Below, piece after piece: positions 42,333 to 52,063 of a stretch of DNA of 64,000 nt (position 1 is the first letter of the stretch; each line of letters opens with the position of its first letter). The stretch is from Trichaptum fuscoviolaceum (taxonomy: Eukaryota > Basidiomycota > Agaricomycetes > Hymenochaetales > Trichaptaceae). Both the position numbers and the translations under genes were made by a program. Location: positions 2,232,001 through 2,296,000 of the forward strand of contig CAJSYZ010000003.1 of assembly GCA_910574455.1 (NCBI GenBank). Direction: 5' to 3'. The notes beneath the pieces were generated by a model. That model worked only from the letters and a program-made list of their open reading frames with translations. It did no database searches and had not been told where the DNA came from.

Positions 42333-44236
42333 CTATTTCCCTATCTCCCGCTGCATCTCCCCTAATACACTCTCAAGGACATCCACGCACAAATCAACAT
42401 CCTCCTTCCGAATATTCAAGCTCGGTACCAGGCGGATCGCGTCACGTCCAGCAGTAAGGACAAGCACACCGCGCTCCCTGGCCATCTTCGCGACCCGGCC
42501 TGGCGCGTCGGGTAGAACAGCCTCGTTGAAGGGAATTCCGAGCATAAGGCCCCGGCCGCGGATTCCCTCCTTAGAAATGAGAGCGGGGAACCAGCGCGGG
42601 AAGGAGGCGAGGCGCGCGGAGAGGTAGAGTGCGGTCTCCGCGAGGTGGGAGACGAAGGGACGCGCGGAGAGACGGGAGAGGACATGTGTGCCAAGTGCGC
42701 AGGCAAGAGGTGAGCCTCCAAAGGTCGTTCCGTGTGATCCTGTAAGGAAGACTTGCATGAGTACGGACATTCTGGAACAGCAGCCATACAAAGAGAATAG
42801 CGTAGAGAACTGACCCGGGCTCATAACGGAAGCCACCCCCTCACGCATCAATACAGCGCCGATGGGGTATCCGTTCGCAAGGGGCTTGGCAGATGTGATG
42901 ATATCCGGATGCGCATCAACTGGCATAGCGCTGTGCGCCCAAAGAGTGCCTGTCCTGTACAAACCGCACTATATCGAATGTATCAAGTCAGTAATCAAAC
43001 GAGATACATATATGTAAAATATGTACCTGGATTTCATCATAAATGAGCACGGCTCCGACCTCGTCGCACCTCTTCCTGAGCGCCTTCAACCACTCTGGGT
43101 CCACGACAAAGATCCCACCTTCGCCCTGGATCGGCTCGACGATCACACCACATGTCTCCTCCGTCACCAAGCTCTCTAGCCCTGCAAAGTCATTAACCTT
43201 TCCTACATCAAACCCAGGGACCATTGGCGCAAACGGCTTCTGGTACTTGGCGTTGTTCGTTGCGCTCAAGCTGCCCATCGAGCGTCCATGGAAGCCATTC
43301 TCAAAACACGCGAACCGGTATTTCTTGAACTCCCCGCTCCCTAGCGCCTCTTCCCAGCTCTTCCCAGTCTTAGCGGCCCAACGCTCTTTGCCCACTTTCC
43401 TCGCGATTTTGATGGCACCCTCGTTGGCCTCGGTACCCGAGTTCGCGAAGAACACCTTTGCGCCTTTCGGTGCGAGGGAGGGAAGTGCTCGGTCGTCTGG
43501 TGCGATTCCGAGAGGAGGAAGCGATCCGGAGGCCCAGCCCAGCCCACCTTCACGTTGTGTAAGAGTGACGAGTAATTCCGCAAGTGAGGTCGCCCATGGG
43601 TTGTAGAAGACATTAGAAGAGTGCGAGAGACGTGCGGCTTGGGTTTGTAAGAACTATTTTTCCGATGTGAGTAAACGAACTATATGAATTTATGCTTCTA
43701 AAGCAGCTTTACTCAAGAACAAACTACCTCCTTCAGCTAGTGCGTGCGAGTGAAATTCGCTCAAGAAGCTGCTTCGAAGCACATGAAAGCGAGAGCGTTT
43801 GTGCTTACCTGGACAAACTCGGCATCTGCGTGGCCGAGTGCATTCACAGCAACACCAGCAGTAAAGTCCAAGTAACGCCTGCCTTGCGTATCCCACACAT
43901 AGCAGCCCTTCCCTCGCTGCAGAACTAATGGCGGACGTGCGTATACAGGAAGAAGGTAGTCCGCAGCACGGTCGAGTTCCAGTTGAACGGTCGGTGGTAT
44001 GGATTCCGGTGACTCGGGATGTGTTACAGAGTTGTATTTACTAGTGGGTGCCTTAGGGATGGGCTTCGGAGGGTGTGGTAGACTCTGGAATGAAGCTTAG
44101 GCATAGGTTTCAGTAAAGGAGAGAATGAAGGTACTTCTGATGAGTTGAAACGCTTTTGAGATAAAGATGCGCCTGGGACCGACAGACGAGTCCGGATAGA
44201 ACGTTTTGTCGTTACACGAGCGATCGAAAACGCCAT
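42333..44236 (-). CDS. ARG8: Acetylornithine aminotransferase, mitochondrial
   Basis: This PLP-dependent class III aminotransferase makes N-acetylornithine in arginine synthesis in the mitochondrial matrix. The N-terminus [20 protein letters not shown] is Arg/Ser/Thr-rich and acid-free, a presequence. After an intron the core starts [36 protein letters not shown], then [78 protein letters not shown] across an intron, the PLP-lysine segment [18 protein letters not shown], and [14 protein letters not shown] near the C-terminus. The last exon ends with TAG at 42333-42335. Six or so exons give about 460 residues. The paralogous ornithine aminotransferase is less likely because of the presequence and substrate-loop wording. 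Confidence 0.93.
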
Positions 44237-45186
44237 CTTTGAGTCAGACTAGCGACGAGTGTTGAATGAACAGACGAGGGCCAAGACGCAGGTGGGTTCG
44301 GCTTTATAGATAGCAAAAATGAAAGATGCTTTGCACAGGCTTCCTATGCCGCCTCGAGTATTCTGCGAGTAAAATTTTCCTCAGAGCGCTTGTTATGCCG
44401 GCCCTCGCGGAGACAGAAGACTTGTTTTGCTTGGAGATGATAAAAGACGCTCAGCGCCGTGTCCAACAGTGAGCAAGGCAAGAAAAAAAGGCGAGAAAAG
44501 TCGGACATGACTAGAGATGACTGAAATAAAGCACCCGGCCGAGGCCCTGAACGTTTCTTGAACCTCGGCTAATCAGTCTCCGAATCAGAAATGCCAGAGT
44601 TACAGTTCCGGAATTCGTTCAAACCGAACCGTAAAATAACTTCAACCCTGGCATTTTCCGGTTTCTCAAAAATGAAGGACGAATAATGTTTGTAAACTAT
44701 AACTATTGTCCTCATCCCTCATCTCTATATCGATTTGTCTACTCTGTGTCCTTTCTGACAAGCTTTTCTGCATTACATGACAGCCGAAGACAAGCCAAGC
44801 CGATTCTGAGTCAGTAATCAACGATTTTGAAAACCTAACTACCGTGACCCTTTTCCAACTCGGCTGCCAGTGTTTCAAGTTGGGCTATTTCTGTGGAGAG
44901 CTTTCAACATCTCATTTCACCTTAGAACAACTCGTTCAACTGACACGACGTCAAGCAGCCTCAACTCCATCAGGGCTGTTGAGCTCGTGTTGCACTTATA
45001 TCGATACACTCTTTGACTTAACTGCCCATTATTGCAACCGTGAGGCAGTTACCTCCGCCTTCAAGTTGCTTCCATCTGCCACCGTAAAGCTTCCTTTCAC
45101 CCATCATCAACTCGGTCTCTCGCAGTCACCTCCTTGTCGTTAACCATCTATTCTCCTTGATAGATAAGAAAAGCCTGGAAACTACT
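44237..45186. promoter_or_regulatory. Divergent intergenic region ARG8 / unknown gene
   Basis: This 950-bp stretch lies between divergent starts and contains both promoters. The side nearest 45187 is pyrimidine-rich, as in other leaders here. No gene was seen. Confidence 0.45.
44240..44246 (-). promoter_or_regulatory. Gcn4/Cpc1-type TGACTCA next to ARG8 start
   Basis: A perfect TGACTCA lies three bases before the ARG8 ATG. A second one lies on the minus strand at 44807-44813, about 570 bp upstream. This is the amino-acid general-control element of fungi. The upstream copy is better placed; the one beside the ATG would be in the 5' UTR and may be chance. Confidence 0.35.
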
Positions 45187-46965
45187 ATGTCAGCCCCCCT
45201 CGCATCAAACGCTATGCATAACCGAAACCAAGTACCATCGGGTACTGGTCAGAGTTCAAATCGCGGGACTTCATCTGCAGGGAAGAATGTCAAGCGGAAG
45301 TCGAGCAAGCCTATTATTATGTGGCTTCAACGCAAGCTCGCTGGCACCGTGCGCCCTAGGCGCGTATCGGACAGCGATAAGAGGGCAGTGGGCGTCGCTG
45401 TTGCCGCGACTGCTGGCAGTAGCGCAAGAGGACAAGGACAGGCTGCCGGACGTACCACGAGCTTCAAGAACGGTGTTGCAGCCCGTCCGCATGCCAACAC
45501 GTACAGCGGGAACGTGAACACAAGTGCACGCGATATCGACGAGAACGGCTATGCTTTGCGCGGCCTTGGCGCCTACCGTCCCGTATCAAATGAAATTTCA
45601 CTCAACAGCACGGATGGTGACTCGTTCTCTGAGGAAAATGATAACGATATGGAGAGCACTCGCCGTTCTAGTGGTGCTGCTGTATCTATGTGGGGTTCAC
45701 GTTCAAACCCCGTAGAAGCTGACGAGGATGCGTCGATCCGTCCGTTACCACCGACTTCGCCACCTTCCCCGAGCCCATCTCGCTCATCGTCCTCTTATCT
45801 CTCCGATCCGCGCACATTCAAAAGCATGACGGCCAGCACAAAGCCAACAACGCTGCTATCAATTGACATCACTCCGAACGGTATGGCCCATATCGCGCAG
45901 GCGCCACCTACACCGACAAGCGTCACTTTTGAAAGGAACACAGGCAGTCCAAGTCCAGTTGCACGCTTCCCTCATGTGCGACAGCCGAGCAACGGTCCCA
46001 GTGTTGTTGGTGCCACGGCAATAACGTTTAGTGCATTGCCTCCAAGTCCTCAGTCTAGTCGCCCATCCTCATTGAATCCACTGCGTGCCGCAGCTCTGCA
46101 GGCTCCCCAGCATACTCCTCATCATCCACGGAATAATCCAAGACCCTCAAGTCCCCCGAGAGACGATGCTTCTATGTTTACTCTTGCGTCGTCTGCTTTT
46201 GGTATTCCTTCGGGTCCAACACGATGGGCTGGTGCGGCGGACTCAATGAGCCATCTGGGTGGTGGGGACTCACAGAGCCATTTTGTTCTCGACACGGATG
46301 CTTTCTGCGGTGATGATATGCGTGACTCGAGCGTGCGTGCTCTTCGTCCTCGTTCAGAGCGTCGGAATAGCTGGGAGAGCGAAGCGAGTCGATGGAGTGC
46401 AGGAGCTAGTCTTACGCTTGGAGCTGGGTTGGGTGGACTGGGAAGGGACAGGAGCCTTCGCACGGCGCCGAGCTTCAGAACTGGCGGGCAAGGGACTGTA
46501 GATGACGGAGCCAGTGTTAGCATCCTGGGAGGCGACGAAGATTTAGCATCCACGAGGGAAGCAGATATAGAAGAACAGGCTACGGAGGATGAAACCGATT
46601 CAGCACTCGAGCGAGCCTTCTCACCCATGTCGGCTATGTCTCTGGAAGGAGAGGATGGAATGAGTGCGGACGCGTATAAGAACGCACATTCAACAGGATT
46701 GCGTCTGAGAGAGAAGGATGTTGTTGAAGTTGAGGGAGAAAGTGACTTTGAGGACGTCGCGACACCGGGTCCTGCAGGTCGGACAATCCCTCTCACAGAG
46801 CCTCCGGCACTCCCGCACTCGGAGTCCATGACCTCGGCTGATAGTGAATCAACTACCAATATATCAGAGCCGCAGACGACGCCGAAGAAGGAGAGATCTT
46901 TGACTGCTGTAAATGGAGACGCGGTGAAGGGTAAGGAGAAGGAAGTCATTGGAGCTGCTATTTAG
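45187..46965 (+). CDS. Unknown Ser/Pro-rich disordered protein
   Basis: This is a single exon of 592 residues, the only long intronless gene in the window. The ATG at 45187 is the first in frame. I recognise no domain. The most ordered part is near residues 35-60, a basic segment KRKSSKPIIMWLQRKLAGTV that may be an amphipathic helix. Most of the rest is Ser/Pro/Thr-rich with SP and SPS motifs (PPTSPPSPSPSRSSSS), so it is a likely phosphoprotein. An acidic stretch follows (about 450-480). Short ordered-looking pieces occur at SMSHLGGGDSQSHFVLDTDAF and LRLREKDVVEVEGESDFEDV. It might be a signalling scaffold or a septum/cytoskeleton adaptor, but nothing shows this. A long pyrimidine-rich trailer follows. 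Confidence 0.8.
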   Translation: MSAPLASNAMHNRNQVPSGTGQSSNRGTSSAGKNVKRKSSKPIIMWLQRKLAGTVRPRRVSDSDKRAVGVAVAATAGSSARGQGQAAGRTTSFKNGVAARPHANTYSGNVNTSARDIDENGYALRGLGAYRPVSNEISLNSTDGDSFSEENDNDMESTRRSSGAAVSMWGSRSNPVEADEDASIRPLPPTSPPSPSPSRSSSSYLSDPRTFKSMTASTKPTTLLSIDITPNGMAHIAQAPPTPTSVTFERNTGSPSPVARFPHVRQPSNGPSVVGATAITFSALPPSPQSSRPSSLNPLRAAALQAPQHTPHHPRNNPRPSSPPRDDASMFTLASSAFGIPSGPTRWAGAADSMSHLGGGDSQSHFVLDTDAFCGDDMRDSSVRALRPRSERRNSWESEASRWSAGASLTLGAGLGGLGRDRSLRTAPSFRTGGQGTVDDGASVSILGGDEDLASTREADIEEQATEDETDSALERAFSPMSAMSLEGEDGMSADAYKNAHSTGLRLREKDVVEVEGESDFEDVATPGPAGRTIPLTEPPALPHSESMTSADSESTTNISEPQTTPKKERSLTAVNGDAVKGKEKEVIGAAI

Positions 46966-48171
46966 TCGTTTGCCCAATACTTTGGCTACCATCGACTCCA
47001 TCGACTCATACTTTCTCCCTCCTGTATGTCCATTCCTTTTGGTCACAGACCTGCATTTAGGCCGCAAATCTTTCATCGTATTTATCCGCTCGCTGACATG
47101 TTATCATGCTTATCCCTCCTGCATACGTACTCTTCCAATCTCAACCCGTATGACTGTGTCCTTTCCTTCATTCACTCTCCTACCGATGGTTCCCGTTTTC
47201 GATCTTACTCAATTCCCTTAAACTACTTTGCTTGTCGACCTTTCTTGCACTGGCAGGGGACTGCTGTATATTATTTGGATCACCTTTACTTACATACTAT
47301 ATGCTTGTTCATACACTTAGGAAGCACCGTGCTAAACTTTTGAAGATAAAAAACGCATGTATCTCATGATATTTGCATGCAAAGATCTAAAGAAAACCGA
47401 TTTGAGAATAGAACGCGCTTCTGAACACGGTCATGTGTGTTCTTCAAGTTGATGAAGGCAAGGGCTCACTGGCACGTGCTGCGGAGGTACCGCGTTCAAC
47501 ATCCATCTCTTTCATCGCCTCTTGCTCTTACACCTCCTCGTGCTCTATCTTCATATATTCAACTGCTAGCTAATGTACACATCGGACCCTGGCAAACTCA
47601 AATACTAGACAATTGGAGCTTCAGTACTTTGCTAGCTTGCCAGTTTGCCAGCATAACTTCAGGTTGCGGTCCCGTGGTCTACGCGCAACCGAAGTTGCGA
47701 GCTTCTGCCGTCTTCTATCATCTGACGCACCGGTCCTCACCTCCACTTTCCGTTGATCTTTGGGGCTTCGAGAAGTCCCTTGTCCTAAGCGAGCAGGTGG
47801 TCGGATGTCATCTGGTCTGTAGCGCATCCCAGAGTTGCAAGGATATATTGTTTTTGAGGTCTAGCGGGTTTTAGACATCTTAACCGAGTCAATCGCGCTT
47901 CTCGTAAAACAGACGGAAAAGGTAGCTGGGGCAGGAATAGAAGCTTGTGCTGTGCTGGTTCTGCAATTGAATCAGGAAGGAAGGACGAACCCATATGCTC
48001 CTCCAGCACGCGCACGATGCCATCCAGGCTATATATGAGCTGCTATGGCATACCTTGAAATCCCTTCTTGCCCCCTTGTCTGTGGTATTTGCCAACACCT
48101 TCGGAATATTCTACGCGTCCTTGTCTCCTGGAAGAAGCGTCTGGCTTGGTGACAGCTTTCATATCGCGATC
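46966..48171. other. Long trailer and promoter, no gene seen
   Basis: This 1.2 kb stretch follows the unknown Ser/Pro-rich gene. Its first 400 bp are C/T-rich (ctttctccctcc, ccttcattcactctcc), like the region after the 10115 gene. The last part is the GH125 promoter. Open frames here look like composition artefacts. Confidence 0.4.
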
Positions 48172-50822
48172 ATGGTGAAGATCGGTCTAGCAAACGTCCT
48201 GGCTCTGGGTTCGATCTCTGTGACTTCCGAACTCGTGAGGGCTCAGACGTGTCCAGACTATACAACATTCTCCATGGTACATAGATGTTTCTATCCCCTC
48301 ATCGCAATAATACGAAAAACTAAATTGAATCTAATCCTTCTCCTCTTGTTCCGAGTAGTCGCCGCAAGGCAATGCATCATCAGGACCTCTTGGCTTGCCC
48401 TTTATGAGGCCAGCGCCTGCGTGTCGCACTTTTAACAGCTCTGCTGTCGAGGTACACCTTTTTTCTCCTTTTTGACGATGATAAAATAACTGACATGTTC
48501 TGAAATCCTAAGAAAGTGATTGAAGATATGAAATCTCGCCTTAAAGACCCGGACCTAGCGAGACTATTTGAAAACACGTTCCCTAATACCCTCGGTATGT
48601 GAAGAATACCGGGCTCACTATGATACTTATGACAGCATAGATACTACTGTGAAATATTTTGATCCTGTGCGTGTTAGTGCCATAATGTCCGATAACAATC
48701 GCCTAACAAATATACAAGAGTAAAAATCTCGCTTTCATTATCACAGGAGTGAGTAATCTTTGAAGCATACTTGCCATTTACTCACCGTGACGTCGTTTTT
48801 CTTTAGGATATCACGTATGTATGTTCTTACTTATTGAGTGAGTGGCTCTTGTTGATGACTGCACAGAGCTCAATGGCTGCGCGATACGGCAAATCAGGCA
48901 TGGAACTCCAGTCACTTGTCCATGTAGCGTAGGATATTGCTGACGGGATATAACATAGTTTGCACATTATCATACTCTTCTTGCAAAGGATCCAGAGCTA
49001 GCAACGCTAGTTAGGGCGGTGATAAACAATGAGGTCACACAATACGCTGTTAACACTTCGTATTTGCTCAGACTAATGCTTGATGATAGGCTAGATACAT
49101 ATCTCAGTACCCTTACTGCGGTGCATTCCAACCTCCTCCTGAAAGTGGTCTTGCACCAAGCGTAAATGACTGGGCTACTGGCGTAACGGTCAACCCGTGA
49201 GTGTTCTACGACCGGCATTTAGGATTGTGTTCTGATCACATGAAAAGCCCCGTCGACAACACCACCGTCTTTGAATGCAAGGTGAATTTCGCGTTTTGTT
49301 GCGCTGACGTGCAGATACAGATATTGATGCTTTGTGGATATCATTAGTACGAAATTGATTCATTATGCGGTTTCATCAAGCTTTCGCGGTCGTATTTTGA
49401 GGCGACGAACGACTCATCTATCATCAATGACCAATGTATTTCTCTTTTTCATTCAAAATAATGCTTGTTGACAAGATATAACCTACAGGGGTAACTGCTA
49501 TCGGCCAAATCTTCCGGGTTATCAATGAACAGTCTCAAGCTTCCTTCGACGACGATTTCAACTGGATCTCGTACTATAACTGGACGGGAGGGAACGGTGC
49601 ACTGAGTCCTGCAGTTAATAACGCAGTGCGTGCTATCTTGGCCGTGTGCTCTGAAGCCGTGTTCTGACAAAGTGGCAATCTAGGGAAACGGGGAGCCGAA
49701 AGGATATACTGGCCTTGTAGGAACGCATCACAGACCAAGTGATGACTTGAGTACTTTCGGTGTGTGATTTCTCCGATGTAGTCGCTTTCTGAGAGGGATT
49801 CTCATGATAAATATTTTCGTGACGTAGCATTCTTGACGCCCGCAAATGCCATGCTCTCTGTGGAACTCACGCGCTTGGCGGATATGCTCACCTCTGTGAA
49901 TCAGCACTTGGATATTGCGTCGGAAGCGAGAGAATCCAGTTCGAGAATATCGAAAGCAATATGGGATACGACGGTGAGTCCATCCAGCCATCACTTGTAC
50001 ATGATATCTAATATGTTTCATCACTCGCCGCCCACTCAATTGTTTATCGTAGGTGGTGGATAATATTTTTGCTTATGAGACAAATGGATTGGGGAGTCGT
50101 TATGTCATGGACGACGCCAACGTGCCTGTACGTATCGAGTTCGGTAGTATGAATGTTCTGGGAGGGCTAACAAACATGTTCATTGACATAGTCTCTCCTT
50201 TCTTTACCGTACCTCGGATTCCTAAGTAAAAAGGTTCCAAATAACCTATCTCAGCATAGTGCCTAACTTTCCTTTTTTTTTCAAGACAAAACCAACCCAG
50301 CATATGTCGCGACGAGGAAGCTTCTTCTTTCGCGAAACAACCCATATTATGCGAAAGGGAAGAGTTTCTTCGGGATAGGGTGCGTATTATTATTACGTAT
50401 GGTCTACGAAACTGCTGATCTGAAAGTGATACGTAGTGGACCGCATGTTGATGCTTGGAATCCCTGGTGAGTAAAGCCTGTATCCGACCATTATTCCTGA
50501 AAACACTATAGATTACAGGCCCATGTCCCTCATTTCATCAATCTATGGGACGGACGACGACATCGAGATTCTAACTACACTTTATACCATTGCCAACGTA
50601 CGGTAACATCTGGCATGCGGTAGTTATCTCTGACTCACGCCCTCTCCTGATTAGAACACTGCGGGCCTCGGACTTATCCATGAAAGCCAGTCGATATACA
50701 GCACGGCTTACACACGTCAGTGGTTTGCTTGGGCGAACAGCTATTTCGCCGAAATGATGTTGGATTTGGCTCAGAGGAAACCAGGGCTAATCTTCAAGAA
50801 GGATGAGCCGTACTTTCCGTGA
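48172..50822 (+). CDS. GH125 exo-alpha-1,6-mannosidase
   Basis: This is a secreted or Golgi glycoside hydrolase family 125 protein (formerly DUF1237) that removes alpha-1,6-linked mannose. The signal peptide is MVKIGLANVLALGSISVTSELVRAQ. Early exons are 48172-48276, 48359-48451, 48513-48594, 48641-48666, 48719-48748, 48807-48814, 48867-48897, 48959-49048 and 49108 onward; four are 8-31 nt. They rebuild ACRTFNSSAVEKVIEDMKSRLKDPDLARLFENTFPNTLDTTVKYF, then AFIITGDITAQWLRDTANQFAHYHTLLAKDPEL and YPYCGAFQPPPESGL. Later parts are NTTVFECKYEIDSL, NWTGGNGALSPAVNN, GLVGTHHRPSDDLSTFAFLTPANAM, YVMDDANVPSLLSLPYLGF, KSFFGIGGPHVDAWNPWPMSLI and HESQSIYSTAYTRQWFAWANSYFAE. The intron at 48898-48958 appears to use a GC donor. 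All conserved blocks are present, so the gene looks intact. Confidence 0.92.
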
Positions 50823-50916
50823 CAATTGTAAATAAGAGAAATTCAGAGTAGACGAGAAGATAGAAAAAGAGATATATAAAACTCTTTAATAATTTACTAC
50901 AAAATAGACTGTTATA

Positions 50917-50998
50917 GACTCAGTGGTCTAGCGGTTATGATTTCTGTCTAACATCTTTAGTTACACAGAAGGTTCCAAGTTCAATTCTTGGCTGAGTC
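50917..50998 (+). tRNA. tRNA-Val(AAC)-like gene with 10-nt intron, second copy
   Basis: The 82 nt are identical to the copy at 27663-27744 except for two bases, both inside the predicted intron (tctttagtta here, tgattagtta there). All stems, the GG of the D loop, the TTCAATT T loop and the A at the discriminator position are kept. The anticodon AAC is at 50950-50952 and the intron at 50954-50963; GTTA of the intron can pair with TAAC of the loop. An eight-T run at 51021-51028 would serve as a Pol III terminator. The flanks differ from those of the first copy, which argues against a long shared repeat. Confidence 0.68.
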
Positions 50999-51020
50999 AC
51001 TGCCTTCTGCCCTGCTTAGA

Positions 51021-51028
51021 TTTTTTTT
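51021..51028 (+). terminator. Pol III-type T run
   Basis: Run of eight T about 22 nt downstream of the tRNA-like gene, a standard RNA polymerase III stop. Confidence 0.5.
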
Positions 51029-52063
51029 AAAGTTTTAATTTACCCTTAAATTAACTTATTTCTGCTTCCAAGTATCTGAGTGTATGTGATTTTTTGCTAC
51101 AAGTCTATCACAATGGTATAGAAGCAAGTAACTACCCACTCGCATTCATAATCTAAATCTCTGAGACTTCTCTTACCGTGTATGCACGAGAAAAGTTACT
51201 GACTACATCATTTGAAGTGGCAGATCGTAGAGCTCTGGCATGAAAGGAGTATGGTTGTCAAATCTATTGCTTGCTCTCGACAGTCACGAGAAGGATAGGG
51301 CAGATATCCGTTTACTAGTGCATATCGTCGTTGCCCTCCAATAATCAAGAAGTAAATCTCATACCATCGTAAATTAAGAAGAGTGTAAGTACGTAGATTC
51401 AAGAACTGTCAACCAGATGTGAGAGATCTGTAACATTCAAGAAACGATCGTATTTCGAACCCATGACACCAGGTTCCAGCATTTGTAGTATAGATAGTAC
51501 ATAATATACGTACAAAGTCTTCCGTGGTCCTAACCTTCAGGACAACTACCACAACTGCTAAATGAAAGATAAGACGGACAGCAGATACGTTTGTTCTATT
51601 GAAAGCAACACCATCTAACCACGCGTGAAGCACTGACAATTGAAAAGCGAGAAGATATGCGAGTAACAAGAGGATATGCTCAAGGTCCTTGGGCCAAAAA
51701 GAAAGATAATACAGATGTGATGCAGCGTAAAGTAGCGGAAAACAGGTGGACGAGGGTAAGGATAATGAGTACGGATACTCCTACCAGTAGTTGTAGTGGG
51801 CTGACAGATGAACGAGCTGTATGCCCGTAAAAAAGAATAACAAGGAGGAAATACACTACTGAGCTTTCATTTCGTACTACAGGAGGCGGGCGCTCGGGGT
51901 GCGTAGGTCTTGCCCGACGGTGGTGGTAATGGTATACAGACGCGTCGATGTAGATGACGAGCGGGTAATCTGCCAGGTATCGACCTGGTACGATATATGC
52001 GTGAAGTTTGTGGAGAGTGAAATGGAGAGGAGGAAGAGGAGGAGGAGGAGGAGGCGAGGGGGA

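Larger units (their letters stand above)
50823..52063. other. Intergenic region with tRNA-like gene
   Basis: This 1.24 kb stretch holds the tRNA-Val-like gene (50917-50998) near its left end. Between 51030 and 52063 no gene is seen. A (GGA)n-type purine run at 52023-52060 abuts the 3' end of the Kre6/Skn1 gene. Confidence 0.45.

Noticed and set aside
45157..45186. Upstream TTG-initiated extension of the unknown Ser/Pro-rich gene
   Set aside because: Non-ATG starts are not expected here; the ATG at 45187 is the first in-frame one.
46122..46949. 275-codon minus-strand frame
   Set aside because: It is antisense to the intronless unknown gene at 45187-46965. Low-complexity codon use keeps it open. 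The sense frame has a clean ATG and is longer, though neither has a known domain.
52023..52060. GGA repeat as a functional element
   Set aside because: It is a simple purine microsatellite at the 3' end of the Kre6/Skn1 gene, with nothing else to support a role.
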